Source of the DNA: Falsihalocynthiibacter sp042445055
Lineage (GTDB): Bacteria; Pseudomonadota; Alphaproteobacteria; Rhodobacterales; Rhodobacteraceae
Assembly: GCF_042445055.1 (NCBI RefSeq)
Contig: NZ_CP170339.1
Location: 1,116,001 to 1,180,000 of the forward strand
DNA: 64,000 bases
Reading direction: 5' to 3'
The notes beneath the pieces are model-generated. The model worked only from the letters and a program-made list of their open reading frames with translations, was not told the origin of the DNA and made no database searches. Below are positions 1 to 8,311 of the stretch, in pieces. Every line of letters begins with the position of its first letter. Position 1 is the first letter of the stretch. The position numbers and the translations under genes were made by a program.

Positions 1-620
1 CAGCGACGGCAACGCTTGAAATTAATACCCTTCAGATGGTTGCCACTGGGGCAACCCATCAAGGGAACCCTCTTCTTTCTGATGTAACGGGTGCGGCGGG
101 CGGTAATGACATCGCCCTTGGAACTGCAAATGCCGACTCTGTAGTTGTCGATGCCACTTCGCCTTACGATGAAATCGAAGGCTTTAGCATGCTAGGCGGC
201 GATGATCTGGTTGATTTGTCAATGGCTTCGCGCGGGTTCTCGGTGGACGGTGGGGCAGGGGCCGACAATATTATCGGAAGCGCATTCGATGATGTTCTGA
301 TCGGCGGAACCGAGGCCGACACCCTCTTTGGAGGGGACGGTAGAGATTTGTTCGTTCTGGACGATCTCTCGGCCTCCGATGTGATAGAGGACTATGAGTC
401 ACCTTCCGCAGCACCAGGCGACAATGATCGCGTTGACCTTACCGCACTTGTGCAATCCGACGATGTAACCGCGCATGTTTCATATAATTCATCAAACGGC
501 GCGCTTATCGTCGACGGTAATCAAGTCGCAACGCTCGGTATCGCAGGTGGCGGCTTCTCTGATCAAGTTGCGATTATCTTTGAGGATGCGGCGGGGCAGC
601 AACAAAGTGCTGTTCTGTAA
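1..620 (+). CDS. RTX (hemolysin-type calcium-binding) protein, C-terminal part, 5' end outside window
   Basis: The reading frame is open to the left edge of the window (no stop before the ATG at 36), so this is the tail of a larger protein and not a complete 194-residue gene. The visible part carries glycine/aspartate nonapeptide repeats of the GGxGxDxL type (for example LIGGTEADTLFGGDGRDLF), which bind calcium as a beta-roll. It then has a C-terminal stretch ending in hydrophobic and small residues, typical of type I secretion targets. Such proteins are exported in one step through an ABC/MFP/TolC channel and fold outside the cell when they meet calcium. The upstream domain that would give the actual function (protease, lipase, adhesin) is not visible. 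No secretion genes are seen nearby. Confidence 0.85.
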   Translation, partial: ATATLEINTLQMVATGATHQGNPLLSDVTGAAGGNDIALGTANADSVVVDATSPYDEIEGFSMLGGDDLVDLSMASRGFSVDGGAGADNIIGSAFDDVLIGGTEADTLFGGDGRDLFVLDDLSASDVIEDYESPSAAPGDNDRVDLTALVQSDDVTAHVSYNSSNGALIVDGNQVATLGIAGGGFSDQVAIIFEDAAGQQQSAVL

Positions 621-831
621 CGCTATTATTCGAGTGTTTGGCGGCTAAGCGCACACTTGTAATCTTGTACGTCCAGTGCGCTGGTCGCTATTGACTGCTG
701 ATCTGCATTTTGGCTCGAGAGAATAGGTGTCAGCGAAAACCCGAGCGAGGCCAAACTGGCGGTTGCGGTTCTTCCCATTGAAACACCAGCCAGAGAACAT
801 CTGGCTAGTGTGCTGAAACGTCGACAGTGAC

Positions 832-1395
832 CTAGAGTTGCACCCAGTCTGCGGGTGGCTTGCCGCGCCCGGGGTGGACTGTTCCACAGTTCGGGCAGGT
901 GCGGTCTTCGATGCTTTTGTCAAAGGCTTCGTAGATTTTTGGAAGCTCAGTTACGATCCCTTCAGGGCTGTCGAGCGCGACTTCGACACGGTGGACACGG
1001 GCTTCGCAGTCAAAGCAGTACCATTCAAACCCTTCGACCATTCCTGGCTGGCGCGGGGCCTCAACCACAATGCCGAGCGATCCTTCTTGGGGGCGTTGCG
1101 GCGCGTGGCGCACATGAGGCGGGAGCATAAAGACCTCGCCTTCGCGGATCGGGATGTCATAGATTTTACCCTCGTCCGCGATCTTGAGCATCATGTCGCC
1201 CTTAACCTGATAGAACCATTCCTCAACCGGATCGTCGTGGAAATCCATCCGTGTGTTCGGAGAGCCGACGACCATAACGATCATGTCACCTTCTTTATGA
1301 AGAAGCTGATTGCCCACTGGCGGCTTAAGCTTGTCTGCGTTGTCTTCGACCCATTTCTGGAAATTGAAGGCCTTCAGTCTGGGATGGTTTGGCAT
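832..1395 (-). CDS. nbaC: 3-hydroxyanthranilate 3,4-dioxygenase
   Basis: This cupin-fold iron enzyme opens the ring of 3-hydroxyanthranilate to 2-amino-3-carboxymuconate 6-semialdehyde. The product either cyclises to quinolinate or is degraded further. In this 187-residue protein the expected iron ligands are present (His53, Glu59, His97), as are substrate-binding Arg49 and Arg101. The bacterial-type C-terminal rubredoxin-like site is complete, with Cys127/Cys130 and Cys167/Cys170. Length matches bacterial HAAO. It lies 26 bp downstream of an aldehyde dehydrogenase on the same strand, and kynureninase, which makes its substrate from 3-hydroxykynurenine, is encoded divergently 2.4 kb away. The decarboxylase usually following this step (NbaD/ACMSD) is not in the window. 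The symbol could equally be haaO or kynE in other naming schemes. Confidence 0.93.
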   Translation of the reverse strand: MPNHPRLKAFNFQKWVEDNADKLKPPVGNQLLHKEGDMIVMVVGSPNTRMDFHDDPVEEWFYQVKGDMMLKIADEGKIYDIPIREGEVFMLPPHVRHAPQRPQEGSLGIVVEAPRQPGMVEGFEWYCFDCEARVHRVEVALDSPEGIVTELPKIYEAFDKSIEDRTCPNCGTVHPGRGKPPADWVQL

Positions 1396-1421
1396 TTGCT
1401 TCTCCTCGTTTTTTCAGTTGT

Positions 1422-2852
1422 TTAGGCAATCTCGCGAGAATGCCAGACGTTTTTGATGACCATGTAGTTGTCGAGCCCTTCGGCGCCGCCTTCGCGCCCA
1501 TAGCCGCTGGATTTGACGCCACCAAAGGGGGTTTCGGGCATCGAAGCCTCAAGCGTATTGATCGAAAGATTGCCGACCTCGACCTCATCGATCAGCCGAT
1601 CAATATAATCCGCGCGGTTGGTGAACGCGTATCCCGCGAGGCCGTAAGGAACGGAGTTGGCCTTGGCGATGGCTTCGTCAAGCGAGGCAACGGGGTTGAT
1701 TACGGCGATGGGGCCGAAGGGTTCTTCCTGCATGATTTTTGCGTTGTCGGGAACGTTCACCAAGACCGTGGGTTCAAAGAAATACCCGCTCTCGCCCCAT
1801 TGTGCGCCGCCAGTCCGTACGTCTGCACCGCAAGCGCGTGCGTCATCAACCAAATCTGTGAGCGTCGGAATGCGCCTTGGATTGGCTGTTGGTCCCATCT
1901 CGGTCGCGTCGTCCAAACCATTGCCAACAACCGTAGCCGCAGCGCGCGCAACGAATGCCTCGGTGAATTCTTCAAATATCTGTTCATGCACAAAGAACCG
2001 TGTGGGAGAGGTACAAACCTGTCCGGCATTGCGCATCTTGCGAATTGCGCCACTGATTGCGGCTTTCTGAACATCGGCGTCCTCGCAGACGATCACGGGG
2101 GCATGGCCGCCAAGCTCCATCAAAACCGAGGTCATGTGTTTCGACGCTAAGTTGGTGAGGTGCTGGCCGACAATCGTCGAACCCGTGAACGCCACGAGAC
2201 GCACGGACTCATGCGCAATCAGATAACTGGAAATCTCTGCTGGTTCGCCGAACACGAGGTTCAGCACACCGTCGGGGAGGCCAGCGTCTTGAAAGGCGCG
2301 AGCAATGTGGAGCGCGCCAGCGGGGGTTTCTTCTGCGGCCTTGAGGATGATTGAACATCCTGACGCCAAGGCTCCGCCGATTTTGCGTGCAGGCTGGCTC
2401 ATCGGGAAGTTCCAAGGGGAGAAGGCCGAGACCACGCCGATTGGTTGATGATGCACCGAGAATTTGGACCCTTGCGGCGCGGGGATAACGCGACCGTAGG
2501 TTCTCATTGCCTCGCCTGCGTCCCATTCAAAGAACTCGGCGCCGCGAATGACCTCTAGGCGGGCTTGCTTTAGGGGCTTGCCATGTTCCAACGTGATCGA
2601 GTGCGCGATCTCTTCTTGGCGCTCGCGTAGGAGTTTGGCGGCACGCAATATGGTGTCGGCGCGCTCGCGTGGGCTTGTTCTACTCCAGATATTGAAGCCT
2701 TCTTCCGCGGCCAATAGGGCATCGTCCAGATCGCTCCGTTCCGCGCAGGGAAGGCGGCCGATTTCTTCTTCGGTTGCTGGGTTCACAACCGGCATGTCGC
2801 GTTTGGACTTGCGCCATGCGCCGTCGATGAAAAGGTTGAGATCTGGATACAT
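1422..2852 (-). CDS. NAD(P)-dependent aldehyde dehydrogenase (succinate-semialdehyde / aminomuconate-semialdehyde type)
   Basis: This is a full-length 476-residue ALDH superfamily enzyme that oxidises an aldehyde to an acid. Key residues are visible: Asn148 in PWNFP, Lys171, Glu246 in the MELGG motif, and catalytic Cys280 in GQVCTSP. The start is supported by AAGGAGG at 2862-2868, nine bases upstream. Sequence style is closest to succinate-semialdehyde dehydrogenases. Its position directly upstream of 3-hydroxyanthranilate dioxygenase suggests it may act on a ring-cleavage product such as 2-aminomuconate 6-semialdehyde (the NbaE/AMSDH step). That substrate is an inference from neighbours. It probably forms one transcript with the dioxygenase and the GntR gene upstream. 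Confidence 0.85.
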   Translation of the reverse strand: MYPDLNLFIDGAWRKSKRDMPVVNPATEEEIGRLPCAERSDLDDALLAAEEGFNIWSRTSPRERADTILRAAKLLRERQEEIAHSITLEHGKPLKQARLEVIRGAEFFEWDAGEAMRTYGRVIPAPQGSKFSVHHQPIGVVSAFSPWNFPMSQPARKIGGALASGCSIILKAAEETPAGALHIARAFQDAGLPDGVLNLVFGEPAEISSYLIAHESVRLVAFTGSTIVGQHLTNLASKHMTSVLMELGGHAPVIVCEDADVQKAAISGAIRKMRNAGQVCTSPTRFFVHEQIFEEFTEAFVARAAATVVGNGLDDATEMGPTANPRRIPTLTDLVDDARACGADVRTGGAQWGESGYFFEPTVLVNVPDNAKIMQEEPFGPIAVINPVASLDEAIAKANSVPYGLAGYAFTNRADYIDRLIDEVEVGNLSINTLEASMPETPFGGVKSSGYGREGGAEGLDNYMVIKNVWHSREIA

Positions 2853-2956
2853 ATGCCTGTGCCTCCTTGCATTGGGCCTCCAATACGCGCAGGTTCGACA
2901 TCACATTCAACTAAATCCACGGAATGCAGCTATCAAGAAATTGAATACCTGTGAGC

Positions 2957-3667
2957 TTACTCCTTGGCCTCGACACGATCAAAAAATGCGCGGGTAAATC
3001 CGACGTGTTCGGCGAGTATGGAATAGGCAAGCTCCATATTTCGATCAAGCGCGGCATCCATCAGGCGCGTGTGATGTTCGATGCCAAGCACGCTGCGTGT
3101 TTCATTCAACAGGTCTGTTCCATCCAGATATTTGGCGCGCCCTGGTCCTGTGAACATACTAAAGAAATGGCGGTCCAGATGATTGGTGATCTGGCTATAG
3201 AAGCGATTCAGCCACCGTGTGCGCGACGCCCCGAGCAAGGCATTATGGAAATTACGGTGACGTGCTGCCCAAGTGCGCAGTTCATCGAAATCCTCGGTTG
3301 TTGTGGGATCAACGGCCTTCTTTAGCATGTGATGCGCCGAAAGGATGTGCGCCTCCCAGTCATCATCGCCATAGCGAATTGCCTCCGACAATAGGGCGCT
3401 TTCGACAACGAGTCGCGAGTTTTCCAGATCGGCGAGTTCCTCGTGGGTGACCGCCGCAGCACGAAAGCCGCGATTGTTTTCCATCACCACAAATCTCTCG
3501 CTCTCTAGCCGACGAAGCGCCTCGCGCATCGGAGTGACCCCTAATCCGCTTTCCGTTCCAAGCGCTTGAATGCGAAGCGGGGCTTCGGGCAAGATCTTTG
3601 CCTCGATTAAACGAGAGAGCAAAAACTGGTAGGCCAGCTCCGATTTTGAGATTGTGGTTTCGTCCAT
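2957..3667 (-). CDS. GntR-family regulator, FCD (FadR/VanR) subfamily, likely controlling the kynurenine genes
   Basis: The N-terminal winged helix (about residues 8-70, with the typical TPMREALRRLESE recognition helix region) is followed by an all-helical FCD ligand domain. Histidines in the ligand domain (AARHRNFHNALL, HLDRHFF, EIEHH-like segment) fit a metal-dependent carboxylate pocket. A strong AAGGAG at 3674-3679 supports the start. It is divergent from kynureninase and cotranscribed direction-wise with the aldehyde dehydrogenase and dioxygenase, so it is probably the local regulator, responding to a kynurenine-pathway acid. FCD proteins are usually repressors released by the pathway substrate; the actual effector cannot be read here. 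Confidence 0.88.
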   Translation of the reverse strand: MDETTISKSELAYQFLLSRLIEAKILPEAPLRIQALGTESGLGVTPMREALRRLESERFVVMENNRGFRAAAVTHEELADLENSRLVVESALLSEAIRYGDDDWEAHILSAHHMLKKAVDPTTTEDFDELRTWAARHRNFHNALLGASRTRWLNRFYSQITNHLDRHFFSMFTGPGRAKYLDGTDLLNETRSVLGIEHHTRLMDAALDRNMELAYSILAEHVGFTRAFFDRVEAKE

Positions 3668-3698
3668 CCCTTGACTCCTTGACAGAATTGTGCGTCAA

Positions 3699-3752
3699 AT
3701 CGTATACGAATTAAAAAATCGTATATAGTCGCATTTGCGATCGTATGCTCGC
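3699..3752. promoter_or_regulatory. Candidate operator array of the GntR/FCD regulator between gntR and kynU
   Basis: The 117 bp divergent gap contains a perfect 10 bp palindrome TCGTATACGA at 3700-3709. Partial copies follow: TCGTATATAG at 3719-3728 and TCGTATGCTC at 3741-3750. The copies start 19 and 22 bp apart, roughly two helical turns. The palindrome matches the TNGTNNNACNA style known for GntR/FCD regulators. Placement between the regulator and kynureninase makes autoregulation and control of kynU likely, but this is not tested. Confidence 0.6.
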
Positions 3753-3784
3753 ATGATACATATATAGTTCGAGAAGGAAAGCAG

Positions 3785-5035
3785 ATGTCACTTCAGATTA
3801 GCCGCCAAGAGGCATTGGACCTGGATGCACAGGATTCGCTGGCGCGTAAGCGCGACGAATTTTTCATTGAGGAGGGCACGATCTATCTGGACGGCAATTC
3901 GCTGGGTCCTGCACCTAAAGCCGTGTTTGACAGCATCGACAAAACAATGCGTGAAGAGTGGGCTAAGGGTTTGATCCGAAGCCATAATACCGCTGGTTGG
4001 TTTATGCTCACAGATACGCTCGGCGACAAAATCGCGCATCTTCTCGGCGCGGGTGATGGTGAGCTTGTAGTGTGCGATACAACTTCGCTTAACGTCTATA
4101 AAACTCTACATGCGGCACTCTCGATGCGCCCTGATCGCAAAACGATCGTCGCAGAGGGTACTTCGTTCCCAACAAATTTGTATATGACCGAGGGCGTGAC
4201 CTCGACACTTAAGGACGTGAACGTTGTTCTTGAGGGGCGTGATGCAGATCGTATAGAATATTTGATTGACGAAAATACTGCCGTTGTCATGGTGAACCAC
4301 GTTGATTATCGCTCGGGTGTGATCCGTGACCTCAAGGCATTGACCGAGTTGGCGCATGAGCGCGGTGCGTTGGTCGTTGTTGACCTCTGCCATTCGGCGG
4401 GCGTGATCCCTGTTGATCTGCACGATCTGAACGTCGATTTCGCGGTTGGCTGTACTTATAAATACCTCAACGGTGGTCCTGGTTCTCCTGCATACGCATA
4501 TGTCGCTAAGCGTCATCACGGCAAGTTTACGCAGCCGCTCTCGGGTTGGCACGGTCATGCTGCGCCGTTCAAATTTGAGCAGAACTATCGCCAAGGCGAA
4601 GGAGCGCGCGCATTGCTTTGTGGAACACAGCACACGCTTTCCATGCGGGCATTGCAGTCCGGCCTTGAGGTTTTTGACGACGTCACAATCGACGAGCTCT
4701 ACGTCAAAGGTCGTTCGCTTTCGGATTTCTTTGTCGAGCTTGTAGAAAGCTTTGCGGATGAATTCGGGATCGGATTTTACAGCCCAAAGGATTCGTCGCT
4801 ACGCAACGGTCAGGTCTCATTGACACGTGACGAAGGTGGTTATGCCATTGTTCAGGCACTTATTGCGCGCGGTGTGATTGGCGACTTCCGTCAGCCCAAC
4901 GTGATGCGGTTTGGGTTTGCGCCGCTGTATTTGCGGTATGTCGATATATGGGATGCTGCAAACCATCTCTATGAAGTGATGAAGGCCGACGAGTGGAAAG
5001 AGGATCGCTTTAACGTCGTCGCGACCGTCACCTAA
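3785..5035 (+). CDS. kynU: Kynureninase
   Basis: This fold-type I PLP enzyme cleaves kynurenine to anthranilate plus alanine, or 3-hydroxykynurenine to 3-hydroxyanthranilate plus alanine. At 416 residues it has the usual length. The signature YLDGNSLGP lies near residue 34. Asp200 and His203 lie in VVDLCHSAG, and the PLP lysine is Lys226 in CTYKYLNGGPGSP. AAGGA at 3774-3778 supports the start. A 3-hydroxyanthranilate dioxygenase on the divergent arm suggests the 3-hydroxy branch, but no kynurenine monooxygenase, kynurenine formamidase or tryptophan dioxygenase is present. The cell may therefore import kynurenine-type compounds or keep those genes elsewhere. The TctCBA-type transporter follows on the same strand after 111 bp. 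Confidence 0.95.
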   Translation: MSLQISRQEALDLDAQDSLARKRDEFFIEEGTIYLDGNSLGPAPKAVFDSIDKTMREEWAKGLIRSHNTAGWFMLTDTLGDKIAHLLGAGDGELVVCDTTSLNVYKTLHAALSMRPDRKTIVAEGTSFPTNLYMTEGVTSTLKDVNVVLEGRDADRIEYLIDENTAVVMVNHVDYRSGVIRDLKALTELAHERGALVVVDLCHSAGVIPVDLHDLNVDFAVGCTYKYLNGGPGSPAYAYVAKRHHGKFTQPLSGWHGHAAPFKFEQNYRQGEGARALLCGTQHTLSMRALQSGLEVFDDVTIDELYVKGRSLSDFFVELVESFADEFGIGFYSPKDSSLRNGQVSLTRDEGGYAIVQALIARGVIGDFRQPNVMRFGFAPLYLRYVDIWDAANHLYEVMKADEWKEDRFNVVATVT

Positions 5036-5146
5036 GCACTCTCACAACTGAACAAGACAACAACGGAAGGCCCACGCGGCCCTCCGCACGATAGCTGCGC
5101 GCCGATTTTTGCGCGTTAAGTCCACAGTTTCTCAATGGAGGAAAGT

Positions 5147-6088
5147 ATGAAGCTGGTATCATTTCTAAAAACTGCGGTGTTGATTGCGGCCACTGCAACA
5201 CCGCTCGCCGCTGCCGATTGGGCACCAGAGGAGCCGATCGTTCTGCGTGTTGGTTTCGGCGCAGGGGGAGAGACAGACACCATGGGTCGCGTTTTGGCCG
5301 CGACAATGGAAAAGCAAACTGGATGGGACGTGATCGTTGAAAACCGCCCCGGTGGGGGTGGCGTTGCCATGCTCAGCGGTTTGGTGAAAGAAGAGCCAAA
5401 CGGCTTGGTCTTGGGAATGGCGGTGAATATTCCGCCGCTCATGGTACTGAACGAGCGTCCGGATTCCGTTCCGTTCGACATCGATAGCTTTGATTACATC
5501 GGTACCATCACCGTTGCTGAAACCGCGCTAATTGCGGGGGCTGACGCAAAATTTGACGACGTCAAAGGGCTGATCGAACACGCCAAGGAAAATGGCTCGG
5601 CGACAGTTGCTTGGGATGCGCCAGACACCAAAGCAATCATGCAGAAAATCGGCGCGGCCGAAGGCGTGACATTCCGTATGGTTAAGGCCGAGAGCGGCGT
5701 TGAAATGACCAAGCTTCTGTTGGGCGGACAAGTGGATGCGGCGTTCGGCACTGGTGGCCACCTACCGTTTGTTGAGGATGGCCAAATCAAGACAATCGCC
5801 AGCCTTTCAAATGAGCGCCTAAGCTATGCGCCTGACGTTTCGACGCTGATTGAAGGTGGGTATGACCTTTTCATCGCGCCGTATTTCTATGTCGCAGCGC
5901 CAGGAAACCTTCCAGCGGAGGTAAAGACCGCGCTTGTTGATGCAATGGCCGCCGCGGTTGCACATGAGGATGTGAAAAACGTTGTACAGAACTCGGTTAA
6001 TGCTCCCGCTACGAACTTGGGGTCGGATGGTACGCGCCAGATGATGCACGACACTCTTGGTCCCATAGGCGCGCTGTTCAGCGAATAA
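5147..6088 (+). CDS. Tripartite tricarboxylate-type transporter, periplasmic binding protein (TctC family)
   Basis: This is the substrate-binding subunit of a secondary TTT transporter. I place the start at 5147, not at the ATG at 5135, because the ribosome site GGAGG (5137-5141) overlaps the upstream ATG and is well spaced for the second. The mature start then follows a clean Sec signal peptide (MKLVSFLKTAVLIAATATPLAAA) with cleavage before DWAPEEP. The Bug-family fold is shown by RVGFGAGGETDTMGRV and VENRPGGGG early in the protein. TctC proteins bind carboxylates such as citrate, aromatic acids or nicotinate. The adjacent kynurenine genes suggest an aromatic amino-carboxylate, which is inference. 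Confidence 0.9.
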   Translation: MKLVSFLKTAVLIAATATPLAAADWAPEEPIVLRVGFGAGGETDTMGRVLAATMEKQTGWDVIVENRPGGGGVAMLSGLVKEEPNGLVLGMAVNIPPLMVLNERPDSVPFDIDSFDYIGTITVAETALIAGADAKFDDVKGLIEHAKENGSATVAWDAPDTKAIMQKIGAAEGVTFRMVKAESGVEMTKLLLGGQVDAAFGTGGHLPFVEDGQIKTIASLSNERLSYAPDVSTLIEGGYDLFIAPYFYVAAPGNLPAEVKTALVDAMAAAVAHEDVKNVVQNSVNAPATNLGSDGTRQMMHDTLGPIGALFSE

Positions 6089-6110
6089 ACAATCAAACTT
6101 AACGCAACAT

Positions 6111-6137
6111 TTCTGGCCCTACGGGGCCAGAATTTTT
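6111..6137 (+). terminator. Hairpin with U-tract between tctC and tctB (likely intra-operon attenuator)
   Basis: A perfect 9 bp stem, TTCTGGCCC (6111-6119) with GGGCCAGAA (6124-6132), has a 4-base TACG loop and is followed directly by TTTTT (6133-6137). It begins 22 bp after the tctC stop. Only three bases separate the U-tract from the GGAGG ribosome site of tctB. It should lower expression of the membrane subunits relative to the binding protein. Confidence 0.85.
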
Positions 6138-6150
6138 GAGGGAGGACAGA

Positions 6151-6573
6151 ATGTCGATCAATCGCGCCTCTGGCGTCTTTTTTGTGCTTTTGGCAGCCGC
6201 GCTGATTTGGGTGGTAATTCCCGCGCAAACGGAAACGGTTTATCCGGACGGCTCTATACCGCCACAGGCACTCCCTGTTTTCTATGCCGCACTGATCGGC
6301 ATTTTCGGCGCGATTGTCGCCCTTCGCGAACGTGATCAAGTTATGATTGACGCTGCACAGGCCCGCAAAGTCGGGATGTTTTTAGTCCTAACGACGGTCG
6401 GTGTGATCGCGATGGAATACTTTGGCTTTGAGTATGTCGCACCCGTACTCGCCGCCGTACTGCTGTTGATTGTCGGAGAGCGCCGCCCGCTTTGGCTCGC
6501 GCTCGGAGCATTGATTGGGCCGGTTTCGATCTGGCTTTTCTTTGAGGTGCTTCTCGGACGATTGCTGCCCTAG
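6151..6573 (+). CDS. Tripartite tricarboxylate-type transporter, small membrane subunit (TctB family)
   Basis: The protein has about 140 residues and four predicted hydrophobic segments, as expected for TctB. The ATG at 6151 is chosen because GGAGG at 6141-6145 precedes it; an upstream in-frame TTG at 6136 lies inside the terminator U-tract and is unlikely. It lies between the binding protein and TctA in the usual C-B-A order. TctB is poorly conserved in sequence, so the call rests on size, topology and position. The partner channel TctA begins ten bases after its stop. Confidence 0.85.
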   Translation: MSINRASGVFFVLLAAALIWVVIPAQTETVYPDGSIPPQALPVFYAALIGIFGAIVALRERDQVMIDAAQARKVGMFLVLTTVGVIAMEYFGFEYVAPVLAAVLLLIVGERRPLWLALGALIGPVSIWLFFEVLLGRLLP

Positions 6574-6583
6574 GAGAATAAAA

Positions 6584-8074
6584 TTGGTACCTTTTGATAC
6601 AATCATCGCAGGGCTCTCAGGGACGTTCACGCCCGTGGTCCTGCTTTATATTCTGGCTGGGGTGATCATTGGCCAGTTTGTTGGCGCGGTCCCAGGGATC
6701 GGCCCGATTATGGCGATTGCCATTGCTATTCCGTTTACCTTTGTCATGGACCCGTTGGTGGGCATTTCCTTCCTTGTGGGGATCGGCAAAGGGGGGCTTG
6801 TCGGCGGTGCGGTTCCGGCGGTTTTGATCAATACCCCCGGAACGCCGGATGCCGCCGCCACCGCGCTCGACGGCTTCCCGCTCGCCAAGCAGGGTAAGCC
6901 GCTCAAGGCGATGCGCATGGCGCTCTACTCTTCGGTAACGGGCGATACTGCGAGCGATATTATCCTGATCACCGTATCGGCGCCGCTTGCGATTGTTGCG
7001 CTTAAACTTGGGCCTGTGGAAATTCTGTTCCTGCTGTTGTTTGCCTTTACGATCATCGTTTGCCTCGTGAGCGACACGGTCGCCAAAGGTGCGATAGCGC
7101 TCTTGCTTGGGTTGTTCTGTGCAACGATCGGATTGGACCCTGAGTATGCGACGCCACGTTTGATATTCGGGTATGTGGAGCTTTATGACGGTATCCCGCT
7201 AGAGGCCATTGCCCTCGGTATTCTCGTAATGCCAGAAGTTCTGCGCCGTCTTGCGGCTGGAATGGGGACTTCACGCCCCGCCATTGATATTCCACGCAAT
7301 CAACCTGCCGAAGATCGACGGATAAGCTGGGCGGAATATTGGTCTTGCCGGTTTGCTATGCTTCGCGGCGCGTCAATTGGTACCGTATTGGGCGCTTTGC
7401 CCGGTATCGGTTCGACCGCTGCGGCGTTTATTTCCTATGCATCCACCCGCGAGAGTTCGCAGGATCCCGATAGCTTCGGCAAAGGGAATATTCAGGGCAT
7501 TGCCGCGGCGGAATCCGCAAACTCGGCAGTTGTCGGAGCGAACCTTATCCCGTTGTTAACGCTCGGTATCCCGGGGAGTGTTGGTGCCGCATTGTTGATT
7601 GGTGCATTCAAAATTCACGGCATTCAGCCCGGTCCGTTGCTGTTTACGCAGCAAGCTGAATTGATCTATGGCCTGTTTGGCGCGATGATCGCTGCGAACT
7701 TCATGAACTTCTGGGTTGGTCAAGCGGGTATGCGCCTGTGGTCTACGGTGGTCAGAGCGCCTGAAGTTGTGATTTTTGCTATCGCTTTGTTGCTCTGTAT
7801 TGTCGGGGTTTACCTCGGAGCGGGGGGGATGTTCGGCCTGTATACGATGCTGGTTTGCACGGTGTTGGGACTTGTGCTTTCAGCCTTTGGATATTCGGTG
7901 ATCGTGTTCATCATCGCGTTCTTCCTTGGGTCTCGTTTTGAGACAACCGTTTCGCAAGCCTATAGCCTGACAGGTGGTCAAATCGTGGAGTTGCTTCACT
8001 ATCCAGTGGGGCTCGCGCTTTTGGGCGTGAATGTCGTGTTCCTTGTGATGTTTGCGCGCAAACATCTGCGTTAA
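6584..8074 (+). CDS. Tripartite tricarboxylate-type transporter, large membrane subunit (TctA family)
   Basis: This channel-forming subunit has about 496 residues and about 12 membrane segments. TctA landmarks are visible: FVGAVPGIGPIMAIAIAIPF near the N-terminus, the NTPGTPDAAATALDG motif, and a second internal repeat GALPGIGSTAAAFISY with NLIPLLTLGIPGS. The start is taken as the TTG at 6584, seven bases after AGGAG (6573-6577), which itself overlaps the tctB stop. Longer starts at 6515 would overlap tctB by 59 bp and lack a ribosome site. Together with TctC and TctB it makes a cation-coupled importer for an unknown carboxylate. Confidence 0.92.
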   Translation: MVPFDTIIAGLSGTFTPVVLLYILAGVIIGQFVGAVPGIGPIMAIAIAIPFTFVMDPLVGISFLVGIGKGGLVGGAVPAVLINTPGTPDAAATALDGFPLAKQGKPLKAMRMALYSSVTGDTASDIILITVSAPLAIVALKLGPVEILFLLLFAFTIIVCLVSDTVAKGAIALLLGLFCATIGLDPEYATPRLIFGYVELYDGIPLEAIALGILVMPEVLRRLAAGMGTSRPAIDIPRNQPAEDRRISWAEYWSCRFAMLRGASIGTVLGALPGIGSTAAAFISYASTRESSQDPDSFGKGNIQGIAAAESANSAVVGANLIPLLTLGIPGSVGAALLIGAFKIHGIQPGPLLFTQQAELIYGLFGAMIAANFMNFWVGQAGMRLWSTVVRAPEVVIFAIALLLCIVGVYLGAGGMFGLYTMLVCTVLGLVLSAFGYSVIVFIIAFFLGSRFETTVSQAYSLTGGQIVELLHYPVGLALLGVNVVFLVMFARKHLR

Positions 8075-8098
8075 TCGCCAGCGTTCGCATGTTTGTAG

Positions 8099-8140
8099 CC
8101 GCCGCCGCCAATAACCCGTCGGCGGCGGTTTCGCTTTTTT
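8099..8140 (+). terminator. Rho-independent terminator after tctA
   Basis: Repeated CCGCCGCC (8099-8109) pairs with GGCGGCGG (8121-8128) around a short AATAACCCGT loop. The sequence TTTCGCTTTTTT follows. It lies 25 bp after the tctA stop and closes the transporter operon. Confidence 0.8.
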
Positions 8141-8311
8141 GGCGTTCTACTCTGTCATAGGTTTTTTGGATATCTGATTGCCGCCTTTGACATTGCTCTT
8201 AGTAGCAAGGCGCGGCCACTCTGGTTGGGAAGGTTGATCATTTACGACTGTTGATCTGCCCCTAAACCCAAACGCCCCAAGCAAGAGGGCGCTACCAACT
8301 CGGAGATGAAA

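Noticed and set aside
645..923. Possible small gene on the minus strand between the RTX and dioxygenase genes
   Set aside because: It overlaps the end of the dioxygenase gene, has no ribosome site and no recognisable features; I treat 621-831 as non-coding.
1389..2150. Open frame of 253 codons opposite the aldehyde dehydrogenase
   Set aside because: Antisense shadow of a well-supported ALDH; no recognisable motif and no ribosome site of note.
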